This document shows positions 10,144 to 18,795 of a stretch of 64,000 nucleotides of DNA, one piece after another (position 1 is the stretch's first letter; the number at the start of each line of letters is the position of its first letter). Source of the DNA: Arthrobacter sp. NIO-1057 (GTDB lineage Bacteria > Actinomycetota > Actinomycetes > Actinomycetales > Micrococcaceae). The DNA lies in NCBI RefSeq assembly GCF_900094805.1, contig NZ_FMAT01000004.1, forward strand, positions 62,001 through 126,000. The letters run 5' to 3'. The translations under genes were made by a program, and so were the position numbers. The notes beneath the pieces were generated by a model, which had not been told where the DNA came from, did not search any database, and worked only from the letters and a program-made list of their open reading frames with translations.

Positions 10144-10199
10144 GGCTTCCCATCTCATCCCGGAGAGTTCGCTCCCTCGGGTGCGGTGGGAAGCCTTTT
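10144..10199 (+). terminator. purA terminator
   Basis: GGCTTCCCA at 10144-10152 pairs with TGGGAAGCC at 10187-10195, with a second CG-rich helix inside the loop, followed by TTTT. It lies 20 bp after the purA stop. Confidence 0.75.
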
Positions 10200-10382
10200 C
10201 CGTGGAATGGCTCCGCCAGCTGTCAGCTCACAGCCATCTAAAGACCAACTGGGACACGCAACAAAGCCATCACAAGAAAACCGGAAAAGATCGAACAGCT
10301 GGGCTCTTCCGATAAACGGGTCCCAAATCACGACCTGCGGAGCCTGAGCGGTACGGGCGAATTTCATATCAGAAGGGCCAGT

Positions 10383-10600
10383 CATCCGGAGTTGCCACCC
10401 GATCGATGTGTTTGTGCGGCTGGCGGAAGGGCCAATCGTCACCCGGTCCGCCGAAGCGTTCGATCCCGCGTTTCTGGTGGGCTGGGCTTTCCATGGTGTG
10501 GATTGCCGCTTGTTGTGACTCGGTTGTGCCAGCGGACCATCATGCGGTGGGCACTGCTGCCAAGCAGCCTGCAATGACCAGCGCGAGGCTTGGGCGAATG
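10383..10600 (-). pseudogene. Remnant of a small secreted lipoprotein gene
   Basis: On the minus strand a strong ribosome-binding site (AGGAGGG) precedes a GTG that opens a lipoprotein-type signal sequence (KIIRPSLALVIAGCLAAVP, with IAGC as lipobox). An in-frame TGA follows about 24 codons in. The same frame then continues for about 50 codons (ESQQAAIHTMESPAHQKRG, GGPGDDWPFRQPHKHIDRV) before the next stop. It looks like a short lipoprotein inactivated by one nonsense change. No family is recognised, and the original C-terminus may have been longer. Confidence 0.4.
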
Positions 10601-10764
10601 ATCTTCACGATTTCCCTCCTGGAAATTTGTGATACTTCTCAAAGATGCAAGTAAAATAAACAGTCAAGAACTTTTCAGATCTCGATCTCCTTTTGTCAGA
10701 ATATAAAAGGTGACGTGTTAAACCACCCTCGAGTTTGAAGTTTTATGGAATGAGGGATGAGAAG

Positions 10765-12021
10765 ATGCCAAACAGCTTTGGACGGTTACTCCGGCAGGCC
10801 CGACGGAAAGCGGGCTTGACGCAGGAGGAAATGGGTGGAGAGAAGCTCTCTGGAAGCTACATCTCGCTGGTCGAATCAGGCCATCGGGAGCCCACCCCGG
10901 TCATGATCGAGCGCATTAGTCAGGTGCTGGGGCTGGATGTGGCCGAGGTCGAGGCATGGGGTCGGGCAGAGGCGACGTCCCAAGCCCAGAACGCGGCTGC
11001 CAGTTCCGCCATCCGTACGATGATGGGCAATCGTGATTATGCCGAAGTTGAGGGGTTGGCGGCGATAGCATCGGCCCGTGCCTTGGCAGAAAACAACTTC
11101 GTGCTCTTCTGGGACATGAGCAGTTTCCGCATTGAGGCCGCCCGCGCGCGTGGGGACTACGTGCTGTGCCGCGATCTGGCCGACGAGCTGCTACGGCAGG
11201 ATTTCGTTGCCCAGTCCGAGCAGCTTCGCTTCTGGGTCCTGTCCTACCTGTCAGTTGGGCTGCGTGAAACCGGTCAGTTACAAGGGGCAGTTGATGCCGC
11301 GACAGAGGCGCTTGACCTCGTGCTCAAGATTCGCGAGAGCGACAGCGGCGAGTACTTTGGCGGAGAAATCAAGCTTCCTCTGTTGGCTTGCGCTGCTGCG
11401 GTGTCCGAGACCGGTGATACGGAGCGAATTCAGGAGTTGACCGACAGGCTTGAGGTCGAGTTACGCGATAATGCCGCGATTTCCCGTTTTGAGCGCGGAG
11501 ACCTGCTCTGGGCACTGGGCAACCTTTACTTCGCGCAGGGTCAGGTTGAATCGGCGGTGGATAGGCACGACCAAGCACTTGACTTGCTGCGTCAGGGATC
11601 GGCAGATCTGGATACTCAATATCGCTTGTTGCGCGGCACTGTGAGAAATCGCCTAGCCGCTGGGCTGACTGATGAGCGTACTGGCGACCTCGCGCAGATG
11701 CTGGTTCCGGTGGCTCAGTGGGCCGAGGGCTCAGACTCGGTGTTAGCCGTCACCACGCAGGCCAAGTGGCTCATGCTCACGGGGCAGCGCGAGAAGGCCC
11801 AGGAGCCGCTGGGAAGGCTCGCCGACTTGGTGGTTGACCTGCATGGGCCGGCCCGCGCAGCAGCACTGGAAATGCTCGCCCATGACCTTGCGGGGTTGAG
11901 CGAGGTTGAAACCTTGCAGATGCTGGCTGAAGCCGCCCGGCTCTATGCGGAGGTGGGGGACGATGTTGCCATGCGGCGCGCCCTAATAGCAACGTCTTCC
12001 GTGGGCCGGGCCCACGGGTAG
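10765..12021 (+). CDS. XRE-family regulator with TPR-like sensor domain
   Basis: The 418-residue protein starts with a Cro/cI-type helix-turn-helix (SFGRLLRQARRKAGLTQEEM, then GSYISLVESGHREPT). About 340 residues of helical repeats follow, resembling TPR units (for example ALGNLYFAQGQVESAVDRHD). Such fusions are cytoplasmic regulators whose helical domain senses a small ligand or peptide. ATG at 10765 follows AGGGATGAG; in-frame starts at 10735 and 10750 lack a site. It stands directly before an MFS exporter and a ligase-like fragment on the same strand, so local control of a small export or biosynthesis locus is likely. That locus is now truncated. Confidence 0.8.
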   Translation: MPNSFGRLLRQARRKAGLTQEEMGGEKLSGSYISLVESGHREPTPVMIERISQVLGLDVAEVEAWGRAEATSQAQNAAASSAIRTMMGNRDYAEVEGLAAIASARALAENNFVLFWDMSSFRIEAARARGDYVLCRDLADELLRQDFVAQSEQLRFWVLSYLSVGLRETGQLQGAVDAATEALDLVLKIRESDSGEYFGGEIKLPLLACAAAVSETGDTERIQELTDRLEVELRDNAAISRFERGDLLWALGNLYFAQGQVESAVDRHDQALDLLRQGSADLDTQYRLLRGTVRNRLAAGLTDERTGDLAQMLVPVAQWAEGSDSVLAVTTQAKWLMLTGQREKAQEPLGRLADLVVDLHGPARAAALEMLAHDLAGLSEVETLQMLAEAARLYAEVGDDVAMRRALIATSSVGRAHG

Positions 12022-12095
12022 TGAACTCGTAGCCATTTCTGTCAAGTTATGAATCCCTCTCGTCAAGTCTTTCGATTTCGTTTAGATTCGATGAT

Positions 12096-13664
12096 GTGAA
12101 GGAACAAGCGGAAAACTACAAGATGGATTATCAGCGAAAGTCCGAAGGCCGGGCCGGACAGCTTTCGGGGATAATCACGCTTCCGGCCGCCGGACTGGCG
12201 GGACTTGGCGAACTGCTCGAATTCGTGCTGCCGCTGTGGGCGGCATCTCGGCTGGGATTGGAACCCGGGTTAATCGGCGCAATTCTGGCCATCGAGCTAA
12301 CGGTGGCGTTTTGCCTGCGCCCGGTATCGGGCCGGCTTGCTGACCGGTTCGATCGCGCCGTACTTGCCGGTCTGGGTGCCTTCGGATTTGCGGGTGGGCT
12401 GGTCATCCTCGCGCTGGCCGGGAACGTGGTACCGGTATTCGTGGCTGCGGCGCTGATGGGCGCTGGCTCGGCCTTCTTCTGGGTTCCGCTGCGGGCCATA
12501 GTTGCCGAATCCGAAAACCCGAAGCGCTCCTTTGCCTCGTTGACCGAGGCTGAGGGAACCGGGATCTGGGTGGTCTACGTCATTGCGCTCTCGTTGTTGC
12601 CTCTGCTCGATTATTCCGGGGTCTACGCGGCGGCGGCCGCGGTAGCCCTGGGGTTGGCGGTGTATCTCGGTACCGCAGGGCGTTCCAGGAAGTCTGCGGC
12701 CACCGCGCCACACGTGACCCGGGCGGAAGTTGATCGGGAACGGCCTTTGGGCCGGGGGCAGGCAACCAGACTCACCAGTTTCATTGTCCTGGTGGCCTTG
12801 GTGGAGGCAGCGGCTTCCGTTTACCTTCTACTGCGATTCCAGCGCGAATTCGAGTTGGAACTGATGCAAATCATTTGGTTCTACCTCCCCGGGCTGATCG
12901 TCTACTCGGTGGTACCCCAGATGGGAGCCGCGCTTTCAGAGCGCGCGGGGCAACGAACCACCGTCGTGATCAGCCTGCTGCTATCCGTTTCAGGTGTGGT
13001 TCTGGTGACCCTCGCGCCACAGACCTGGATGCTTTCGGTGGGCTGGGCACTGCTGTGCTGGTCGTGGGGCTGGCTGGATCCGCTGCAACAGACCACCTCG
13101 ATCCGAGTTTTTCCCGGAGGCTTCGGTCGATCCATGGGACGCTATGAATCGGCCGGGCTGGCTGGTGGCGCAGTGGGCTCGCTGGTCGGTGGCATCGCCT
13201 TTGAATCCGACTCCATCATGGCCGTGGCGCTGGCGGCCGTAGTTGTATCGCTGCTATGCCTGATCCTCGTGCCTGGGCTGTACCCGGCCGGCCCGTCACC
13301 GGCGGTGTCCGGCGGTATGGGTGGGCGCAAGGCGCCAAGGGAACCGCGGAAGGAATTCACCAAGGCGGTGGAGCACTTTGTGGTCTACGCCGTGGTCCAG
13401 ATCCTGCTGATGTTGGCCGAGATGTCGTGGATTGCCGACTGGATTCACACCGGCCAATTCATGGGGGGTCTCAGCGACCAGGGTGGAACCGTGAACCAAA
13501 TGCTGTACGTCGGCAATGCCGTGTGGGCGGGACTGGTCGTCGTTGACCTTGCCGTCAATGGCCTTCCATTGCTGCGTCAGGAATCAGAGAACCATGGTGC
13601 GTCCAGCAAGGGCGAAACGACACCGGATGAGTCCGAAACCGAACACCCGGAAGGGACGCCATGA
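12096..13664 (+). CDS. MFS transporter with C-terminal extension
   Basis: A 522-residue major facilitator superfamily membrane protein. It has hydrophobic helices throughout, the loop 2-3 signature RPVSGRLADRFDRA near residue 75, and a central cytoplasmic loop rich in charged residues. After the usual 12-helix core (to about residue 415) comes a charged linker and two further hydrophobic segments (VVYAVVQILLMLAEM and AVWAGLVVVDLAVNGLPLL), which is unusual. Start choice is uncertain: GTG at 12096 or ATG at 12123. Its stop overlaps the ATG of the following ligase-like gene (ATGA), so the two were cotranscribed. An efflux role is inferred from context; the substrate is unknown. Confidence 0.75.
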   Translation: MKEQAENYKMDYQRKSEGRAGQLSGIITLPAAGLAGLGELLEFVLPLWAASRLGLEPGLIGAILAIELTVAFCLRPVSGRLADRFDRAVLAGLGAFGFAGGLVILALAGNVVPVFVAAALMGAGSAFFWVPLRAIVAESENPKRSFASLTEAEGTGIWVVYVIALSLLPLLDYSGVYAAAAAVALGLAVYLGTAGRSRKSAATAPHVTRAEVDRERPLGRGQATRLTSFIVLVALVEAAASVYLLLRFQREFELELMQIIWFYLPGLIVYSVVPQMGAALSERAGQRTTVVISLLLSVSGVVLVTLAPQTWMLSVGWALLCWSWGWLDPLQQTTSIRVFPGGFGRSMGRYESAGLAGGAVGSLVGGIAFESDSIMAVALAAVVVSLLCLILVPGLYPAGPSPAVSGGMGGRKAPREPRKEFTKAVEHFVVYAVVQILLMLAEMSWIADWIHTGQFMGGLSDQGGTVNQMLYVGNAVWAGLVVVDLAVNGLPLLRQESENHGASSKGETTPDESETEHPEGTP

Positions 13665-13892
13665 GGATTTGCCAAGCTGGCCAGGAACCCCGCCCAGCTG
13701 CCCCGTTGGTGGCAGCGACTCGGGCGCGTCTACAGGCGCTGGGGGCCGGGGCAGGTCAGCGGGTGCTGGTGGTTGACACGCACAGCGAGCAACTGGTTGT
13801 CACCCTGATTGCCCTGGTACTCCAGGACTGCTCAATCGTGCTGGCCGACGATACCGTTGACCCGACGACCCTGCGCCACATTGGGGCTGAGT
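13661..13892 (+). pseudogene. N-terminal fragment resembling an AMP-dependent ligase
   Basis: About 77 codons start at an ATG overlapping the MFS stop. The stretch LQALGAGAGQRVLVVDTHSE followed by LVVTLIALVLQDCSIVLADD resembles the early helix-strand region of acyl/aryl-AMP ligases (ANL superfamily). The match is to overall pattern only, since the ATP-binding motifs would lie downstream. Homology stops abruptly at about 13892, where an ISL3 transposase tail begins in another frame. The gene has been beheaded by IS-linked deletion, so whatever pathway it served is probably dead. Confidence 0.4.
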
Positions 13893-14309
13893 TTGGCTAC
13901 GGAGAAGCAGAAAACCAAGCTTGAAGACCTGTTCAAGGTCCCGGAGCATGAGTCAGTACAGCTGGTGTGGAGTGTGTATCAGCGGATGGTGGATGCTTAT
14001 CGGCAGCCCAAGCCTGAGGTTGGGCGGTGGGCGTTGGAGCAACTGATCAGCGAGATCGGTAGGAAGGTTCCGAAGGGGTTGCCGGAGTTGCAGAAGCTCG
14101 GCGGTACCCTGCGTAGGAGGAAGACGGATATTCTCGCGTATTTTGATCATATTGGCAGTTCCAACGGACCTACCGAAGCGTTGAATGGTCGTTTGGAGCA
14201 TTTGCGGGGTATCGCGTTCGGGTTCAGGAATTTGGCGCACTATATCGAACGGTCGTTGTTAGAGGCCGTTGGTTTCAGGCCCGGTTTACACCCTGAATTG
14301 TGAAGAGCC
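13893..14309 (+). mobile_element. 3' remnant of an ISL3-family insertion sequence
   Basis: About 135 codons encode the C-terminal part of an ISL3 transposase (KQKTKLEDLFKVPEHESVQ, DILAYFDHIGSSNGPTEALN, GRLEHLRGIAFGFRNLAHY, GFRPGLHPEL), with the terminal stop at 14301-14303. ISL3 elements end in inverted repeats starting GGCTCTT. The matching right end GAAGAGCC is at 14302-14309, overlapping the stop. The N-terminal two thirds of the transposase and the left inverted repeat are missing, consistent with a deletion that joined it to the ligase fragment. Confidence 0.75.
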
Positions 14310-14671
14310 GGAAAACGGGTAACTTGCGTTGCGGGTGGCATAAAAACGCAAAAGGAAGCACGAAAGCAACGGGTGTAGGCTTTCGGCACATTAAAGCTGG
14401 TCACAGGAGCCAGTGGGAGAATCAGGCCGTTTTCCTCGGTGCCAACTGGCGTGAAATGGCGGACTGGGCTACGAACGAGGCTCTGAATCACTCTTGTAAG
14501 AAGGGATACTTTAAGTCTCAAGGCAAGGCCAAGTATGTTGCTCCGTATCAGATTCGCGATAGCCGGGATCGGGTCATTAGGAGGTTTGCAGTCTATGTAG
14601 CGGTTGGCGCAAAGGATCAGAATGTGATCACTAGTTACCCGAGGGATGGTCGCTACTCGTGCAGCCTATAA
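14310..14671 (+). pseudogene. Toxin-like C-terminal domain fragment next to an IS end
   Basis: The frame runs out of the ISL3 end with no credible start (a GTG at 14300 lies inside the IS). It reads like the C-terminal domain of a polymorphic or contact-dependent toxin: HIKAGHRSQW near the beginning, then FLGANWREMADWATNEAL, KYVAPYQIRD, and VITSYPRDG at the end. The spaced histidines and the final TxYP motif recall RNase toxin domains of the barnase/EndoU/colicin (BECR) type, but I cannot assign a family. The delivery part of the toxin is missing. It has either been cut by the IS or was an orphan cassette. Confidence 0.45.
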
Positions 14672-14708
14672 TTTTCAATTTAGACTGACTCTATTGCGTC
14701 TTATTGAT

Positions 14709-14981
14709 TTATTGCAGAGTTTCGATTTCGTACGAATTTCCGCGAATTATTCCGCGTTTTCCGGAGAAATTATAAAGTGCGCCCAATATTAGGTCGTCTT
14801 GTGGGGTGTGCGGAACGTCGTGGTCGGCAAGGCGCCATTCAATGACTGCCAAATAGTCTTCCTGCGCAGCGGGGAGTTCTATGTAAATCCCCCAAGGGCT
14901 CAAACTCGCTTTAATGCCAGGCTGATCGTTCAGGAAATCGACCAGCACTTGCCGCTTATGTGTAATCATGCAAGATAGCAT
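14709..14981 (-). CDS. Small protein of unknown function, possible toxin neighbour
   Basis: A 90-residue soluble acidic protein, convergent with the toxin-like fragment (37 bp apart). It has no signal peptide or membrane helix. Visible features are SPWGIYIELPAAQEDYLAVI and GALYNFSGKRGIIRGN. Two starts are possible: ATG at 14981, or ATG at 14969 giving MITHKRQVLVDFL; neither has a strong ribosome-binding site. The position next to a toxin domain suggests an immunity-type protein, but immunity genes are normally on the same strand as the toxin. I give no function. Confidence 0.5.
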   Translation of the reverse strand: MLSCMITHKRQVLVDFLNDQPGIKASLSPWGIYIELPAAQEDYLAVIEWRLADHDVPHTPQDDLILGALYNFSGKRGIIRGNSYEIETLQ

Positions 14982-15171
14982 AGCCCTGATTCATCAGGTG
15001 AGCTCCGTCGTGAGTCGCAGTTTGATAATCATATTTGCTAGAGTCCTAGTCGCCTTCTGATTATTAGGACAAGTGATAAAACCACCAGCGCCAGGTGCTC
15101 GGTGCTAGCCCAACTTTTTCATGAATGCCTGGAAACCCGGAAATTTTCAAGTCGAGTGAGACCAAGGGGTG

Positions 15172-16110
15172 CTAAGCAGCCTGCAATTCTTCACCTTCCT
15201 CCTGCTTCAACGGCGCGTTGATCCACGCCGCAGACGGCATCTGCAGCTTCTTGGGCAGACGACGCTGTCCGAACCGCTCCGGATGCCTATCCCACGCCTT
15301 CTGCAGGGCCGCCATCCGCTGGTCCTCAACATGCCCGGTCATCCCGAAATGCACATCCGCCGGGGTATGGAACCCGATGCCTGAATGCCGGTGATGGCCG
15401 TTGTACACTTGGACGAACCGGTCCATGAATTCCCGGGCATCGGCCAGCGAACCGAACCGCTCAGGGAACACCGGAAGATACTTCAAAGTCTTGAACCAGG
15501 CCTCTGAGTAGGGATTATCATTACTGACCTTGGGTCGTGAATGCGACCTGAGCACGTCCAGGTCCGCCAGCAGCGCGGCGACCGGCTTCGACGTCATCGA
15601 GGTCCCCCTGTCGGCATGCACCACCTTGGGCACCTGGTCGGTGGCGAACACCTCGCAGATGAACTCCTTCGCCAGCGCACCGGATTCGCGAGCATGGACC
15701 TGGCAGCCGACAATATAGCGCGAATAGATATCGATCATCACGTACGCATCAAAGTAGGTGCCCTTGGCCGGGCCCGCCAACTTCGTGATGTCCCACGTGA
15801 ACACCTCTCCAAGCTGGTACGCGACCAGCTCCGGGACCTTCCGGGCCGGGTACCGGGCCTGCCGGCGGCGTTCGGCCACCTGCTTCTCGCGACGCAGCAG
15901 CCGATACATCGTAGCCACCGAGCACAAATACGTCCCCTCGGACAGCAAGGTGGCGTAGATCTGCTCGGGCGCCTGATCCACGAACCGCTCGCTATTCAAC
16001 GTCTGCAAGATGGTGGCTTCCTCGCTCGCGGTGAGCTTGTTCGCCGTGACCGGACGGAGAACGGCGGGCGCCGGCTGCGGGGCCCGCGCGGCACGCTGGC
16101 GGCGGTGCAT
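15172..16110 (-). CDS. IS3-family transposase OrfB (integrase core)
   Basis: The 312-residue frame contains an rve integrase domain with the DDE triad in FTWDITKL, VVHADRGTS and NDNPYSEAWFKTLK. The reading frame is open upstream of the ATG at 16110 for about 30 codons, with good family resemblance (LIDSGVPTRWASTLAGVSRA). The protein is therefore probably made by -1 frameshifting from orfA near the orfA stop at 16209, or from a start within that overlap. Together the two products catalyse transposition of this element. Confidence 0.85.
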   Translation of the reverse strand: MHRRQRAARAPQPAPAVLRPVTANKLTASEEATILQTLNSERFVDQAPEQIYATLLSEGTYLCSVATMYRLLRREKQVAERRRQARYPARKVPELVAYQLGEVFTWDITKLAGPAKGTYFDAYVMIDIYSRYIVGCQVHARESGALAKEFICEVFATDQVPKVVHADRGTSMTSKPVAALLADLDVLRSHSRPKVSNDNPYSEAWFKTLKYLPVFPERFGSLADAREFMDRFVQVYNGHHRHSGIGFHTPADVHFGMTGHVEDQRMAALQKAWDRHPERFGQRRLPKKLQMPSAAWINAPLKQEEGEELQAA

Positions 16111-16208
16111 CGTGGCCCGGCTGACCCCGGCCAGGGTGCTGGCCCACCGCGTGGGAACGCCACTGTCGATCAGCTGCTGGTAGGTCTGCGTCAGGATGTC
16201 CCATGCTG

Positions 16209-16655
16209 CTATTTGGAATCCGCGCTCTTCGAGATCTGTTCCAAGAGCGCGTGTGCTTTTCCCATGATGTCCAGGGCGGTCTGCGTGGTGGCCAGCTTCT
16301 GCTCACTGGCCGCGAGCTGCTTCTTCAGCCGGGCGATTTCCGCTTGCTCCTTGGTCAGCTTGCTGCCGTTCTTGGCGCCTGTGCCGGTGGTGCTGGCGGG
16401 GTGGTTCCCGTCGAGAATTCCCGCGTCGCGCAGCCTGCGCCACTCGACGATCTGCGAAGAATATAGTCCGTTGGTTCGCAGGTAACCGCGGCCCTGCCCG
16501 CTTTGAATCGCGTGTTCGTAGCCTTGCAGGTAGGCGAGCTTCTGGGTCGGGGTGATGGTACGGCGGCGTGGTTGGTCCTGTCGGGGCTGGGCGGAATCCA
16601 TGGTCCCATTCTCCGACACGGTGTTGGCGGTTGGGTGAATGGAGGCGATGCTCAT
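16209..16655 (-). CDS. IS3-family transposase OrfA
   Basis: A 148-residue DNA-binding subunit (from ATG 16655; ATG at 16601 and an upstream 16721 are alternatives). It has a helix-turn-helix region (LYSSQIVEWRRLRDAGILDG) and a C-terminal coiled coil (KEQAEIARLKKQLAASEQKL) typical of IS3 OrfA, which binds the inverted repeats and multimerises. The stop at 16209-16211 sits where the orfB frame is already open, the arrangement needed for a programmed -1 shift. I do not see the classical A-rich slippery heptamer there. Confidence 0.8.
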   Translation of the reverse strand: MSIASIHPTANTVSENGTMDSAQPRQDQPRRRTITPTQKLAYLQGYEHAIQSGQGRGYLRTNGLYSSQIVEWRRLRDAGILDGNHPASTTGTGAKNGSKLTKEQAEIARLKKQLAASEQKLATTQTALDIMGKAHALLEQISKSADSK

Positions 16656-16725
16656 GGTGGCGATCAGTCCTGTTCTCGCCCTGTCTGGGGAGGGTAACTT
16701 GCTATGAATCGGTGGTCTCACTCAA

Positions 16726-17385
16726 CCCTGACAGACAGGGTTGCGACGTTCTTTGGTGGCTGCGTTAGTGGCGCCGAGCGAAGATTGAGAAGTGATAGAC
16801 ATGAGTGCCTTCCGGGAAACAGCGGAAACTGCGCACGTAAATGTGATGCAGATTACCAACTGATGCTAGGGCTTGGCTTGGGCCTCAAGGAATGCAAAAA
16901 GTCGAGCTATTCCCTGCTCGATAAGTCTTGTTCGTCCAGTGGCAAATTTGTTCAATTATGCCGCCACGAATGTTCTGGAAACCGCCGGTGACATCGGGGT
17001 GGAGAAGGTCGTTTGGACCGGCGCCGGGCATAGTAGAAAACGGCACGCGTGAATAGTTCGGATCAGGCTTGGTCCCGGCTCGTACGCGTGCCGGCCGGTG
17101 GCACCAGAATTCATGCCAAGCTGAACTCGGGGCACGTTTCCCGCCTGGTTTTGATTGACTATGGACTATCGTCGAACAACATCAGCAAAGCCGCGGCACG
17201 GTATCTGCATAGCCTGGAATTCAAGCGAATCGTCGATTGCTGGATTTCAAGAAAAACTCATATCTCGATCACACCGACACGAAATAGCGTGATTCAGCTA
17301 AAGCAGTTGAACTTACAGGGACACCAAACTTGCTTTACACTAAAGCCAATATCACGGAGGCGCACTCGGAAAGGGTCCCCGGAAA
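16726..17385. other. IS flank without recognisable gene
   Basis: A plus-strand frame at 17049-17492 is open but has no family resemblance and runs antisense into the small membrane protein gene. I see no hairpin with a T-run, tRNA or repeat. The stretch is probably insertion-flank scar. Confidence 0.4.
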
Positions 17386-17625
17386 CTAACGCTTTCGAAC
17401 AGATTCCACGATGCATAGGGCTACGAGCGAAAGGACACCTGCCACCAATAGCGCCAAGCCTACAGGTTCTAGGTAGACCACTCGTGAAGTAAATACCTCT
17501 GCAGAACCCTGCTGAGTATCCCAGGCTGTAGCTTCCTTTTTTGATACGAAGAATATGCCAAAGGCTGTTGAAAGTACCGCGATGGTCCACCCGAGAAGTT
17601 GAAACAACCTTGTGTAAGTGTTCAA
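17386..17625 (-). CDS. Small two-helix membrane protein
   Basis: A 79-residue protein with two hydrophobic segments (LLGWTIAVLSTAFGIFFV near residues 9-26, and VGLALLVAGVLSLVALCIV near residues 55-73) joined by a short polar loop, ending in basic residues (RKR). It begins 9 bp after the stop of the secreted-protein gene on the same strand, so the two are surely cotranscribed. No family is recognised. The arrangement suggests a membrane partner, protector or anchoring factor for the secreted protein, which is inference from neighbourhood only. Confidence 0.65.
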   Translation of the reverse strand: MNTYTRLFQLLGWTIAVLSTAFGIFFVSKKEATAWDTQQGSAEVFTSRVVYLEPVGLALLVAGVLSLVALCIVESVRKR

Positions 17626-17634
17626 TTAATTTCC

Positions 17635-18243
17635 TTATTTCTTGATGTCGAATCCAATGTTAGGCGAAAATGCAGTCAGGGTGCCCGATGTGCTTACTGT
17701 GGTCCACCGTGTTTTCTTTTGTCCCAGTGCTTTCACGCCTTTCATCTTCCTGATTTTGTAGGTTGCCTTGGTTCCAACAGCGTAAGCGCGATAGGTGGCA
17801 GCGGATTTCTTGCTAATTGATGGTGAGGTCCAAGAGACGGAGCCGTTGGCCGAATAGTGGCGGTTGAAACCTACGGAGCCGGAAATATCGTTAATGGTCG
17901 CGCCTAGACTTACTGAAACGTCAGTGCCAATTGAATAGCCGGCGTTGATGCTGCAGCTGCCGCCGACGCCTTTGGACACCTTGCAAATACCTAGTTGTTT
18001 TTTGGTGTTCGTCCAATTTTTGGTCTTCTTCAGATCGATCACGTCATATCGATAGTATGTAACGCTCCCACGAGCAGGCGTTGCAGGGGAGATGGGCAAC
18101 GAATCAGCTTTTGAAGGATTGGACGAGGCGTTGGCAGTCGTAACAACATCCGGGGCAGCTTTGTCTGGACTCATTGCATGTGCAGGAATGATACCTGTTA
18201 GGGCTAATGACAGTGCAAGAGCTATCGCAGACTGCTTCTTCAT
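17635..18243 (-). CDS. Secreted protein of unknown function
   Basis: From ATG 18243 the 202-residue product starts with a clear signal peptide (MKKQSAIALALSLALTGI, then IPAHA as likely cleavage site). A Ser/Thr/Pro-rich spacer follows, then a beta-rich domain with two cysteines (GICKVSKGVGGSCS), alternating polar/hydrophobic strands (VSVSLGATINDISGSVGFN) and a C-terminal SGTLTAFSPNIGFDI. In-frame codons upstream to 18339 are unlikely to be used because they would bury the signal peptide. The domain resembles uncharacterised exported actinobacterial proteins; I know no function. A bacteriocin-like or surface role is possible given its tiny membrane-protein partner. Confidence 0.7.
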   Translation of the reverse strand: MKKQSAIALALSLALTGIIPAHAMSPDKAAPDVVTTANASSNPSKADSLPISPATPARGSVTYYRYDVIDLKKTKNWTNTKKQLGICKVSKGVGGSCSINAGYSIGTDVSVSLGATINDISGSVGFNRHYSANGSVSWTSPSISKKSAATYRAYAVGTKATYKIRKMKGVKALGQKKTRWTTVSTSGTLTAFSPNIGFDIKK

Positions 18244-18339
18244 AGATTTTCCACTTTCGGACTTGATTTGGGCCTTTTCTATAGACTCTACATAGAAAAC
18301 AGTGTGGCCACCATCCGTTTCAAGGTATTTTATTCTCAT

Positions 18340-18795
18340 TTTCGAATTGAGCCTCCAATTCCCTGCGCGCCAACCGTGAGCACTGAAATGTCAGCTTAAG
18401 TATTTTGTATCTGAATCTTTGCTATATGCCGCAGAGAACCAGACCTAGGCTTTGCCCGTCTTTTTCCTGGCTTTGGCGGCTACGCGATCAAACTTGATGA
18501 GTACGATCGGCGATCTAATAAAAGCCTCTAGTGACTAATGGTGTAAGCATGAATCTGCGTCACTCGTTGCGGCACATGATGCAGGAATAAAATTCCTTGT
18601 TTTTGGACGATTCTGTCGGGGTGCAGTGTTCAAGCCACCGTATTTGAACGTCCTTTGGCATCAATTGGTGAACCACAGGCCGAAATCGAGTAGCTGCGGT
18701 GCCTTGACGAGGCAGCGGAACTAGATGAGATTGCCATTTTACTCAAAGGCATGGTCTTCCAGGCTTTGCTCGCTGGCCCACGGAGGATCCAGCGC
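18340..18795. other. Intergenic stretch with a possible decayed frame
   Basis: Mostly non-coding. Between about 18637 and 18795 the frame that leads into the LOG gene looks weakly coding (ERPLASIGEPQAEIE, TAG, then LDEAAELDEIAILLKGM). It may be the scar of a small upstream gene interrupted by a stop. The function is not recognisable. Confidence 0.3.

Larger units (their letters stand above)
15152..16725 (-). mobile_element. Complete IS3-family insertion sequence
   Basis: A 1574-bp element bounded by 13-bp inverted repeats: TCGAGTGAGACCA at 15152-15164 and its complement TGGTCTCACTCAA at 16713-16725, one mismatch. It holds orfA and orfB in the usual overlapping-frame arrangement. The 3-4 bp flanks (AAG left, CCC right) do not match, so no target duplication is visible and the flanks may have been rearranged. 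The DDE residues in OrfB and the intact frames suggest it may still be active. Confidence 0.85.

Noticed and set aside
17049-17492. 147-codon plus-strand frame next to the IS3 element.
   Set aside because: No domain pattern, and it overlaps the better supported small membrane protein gene on the other strand.
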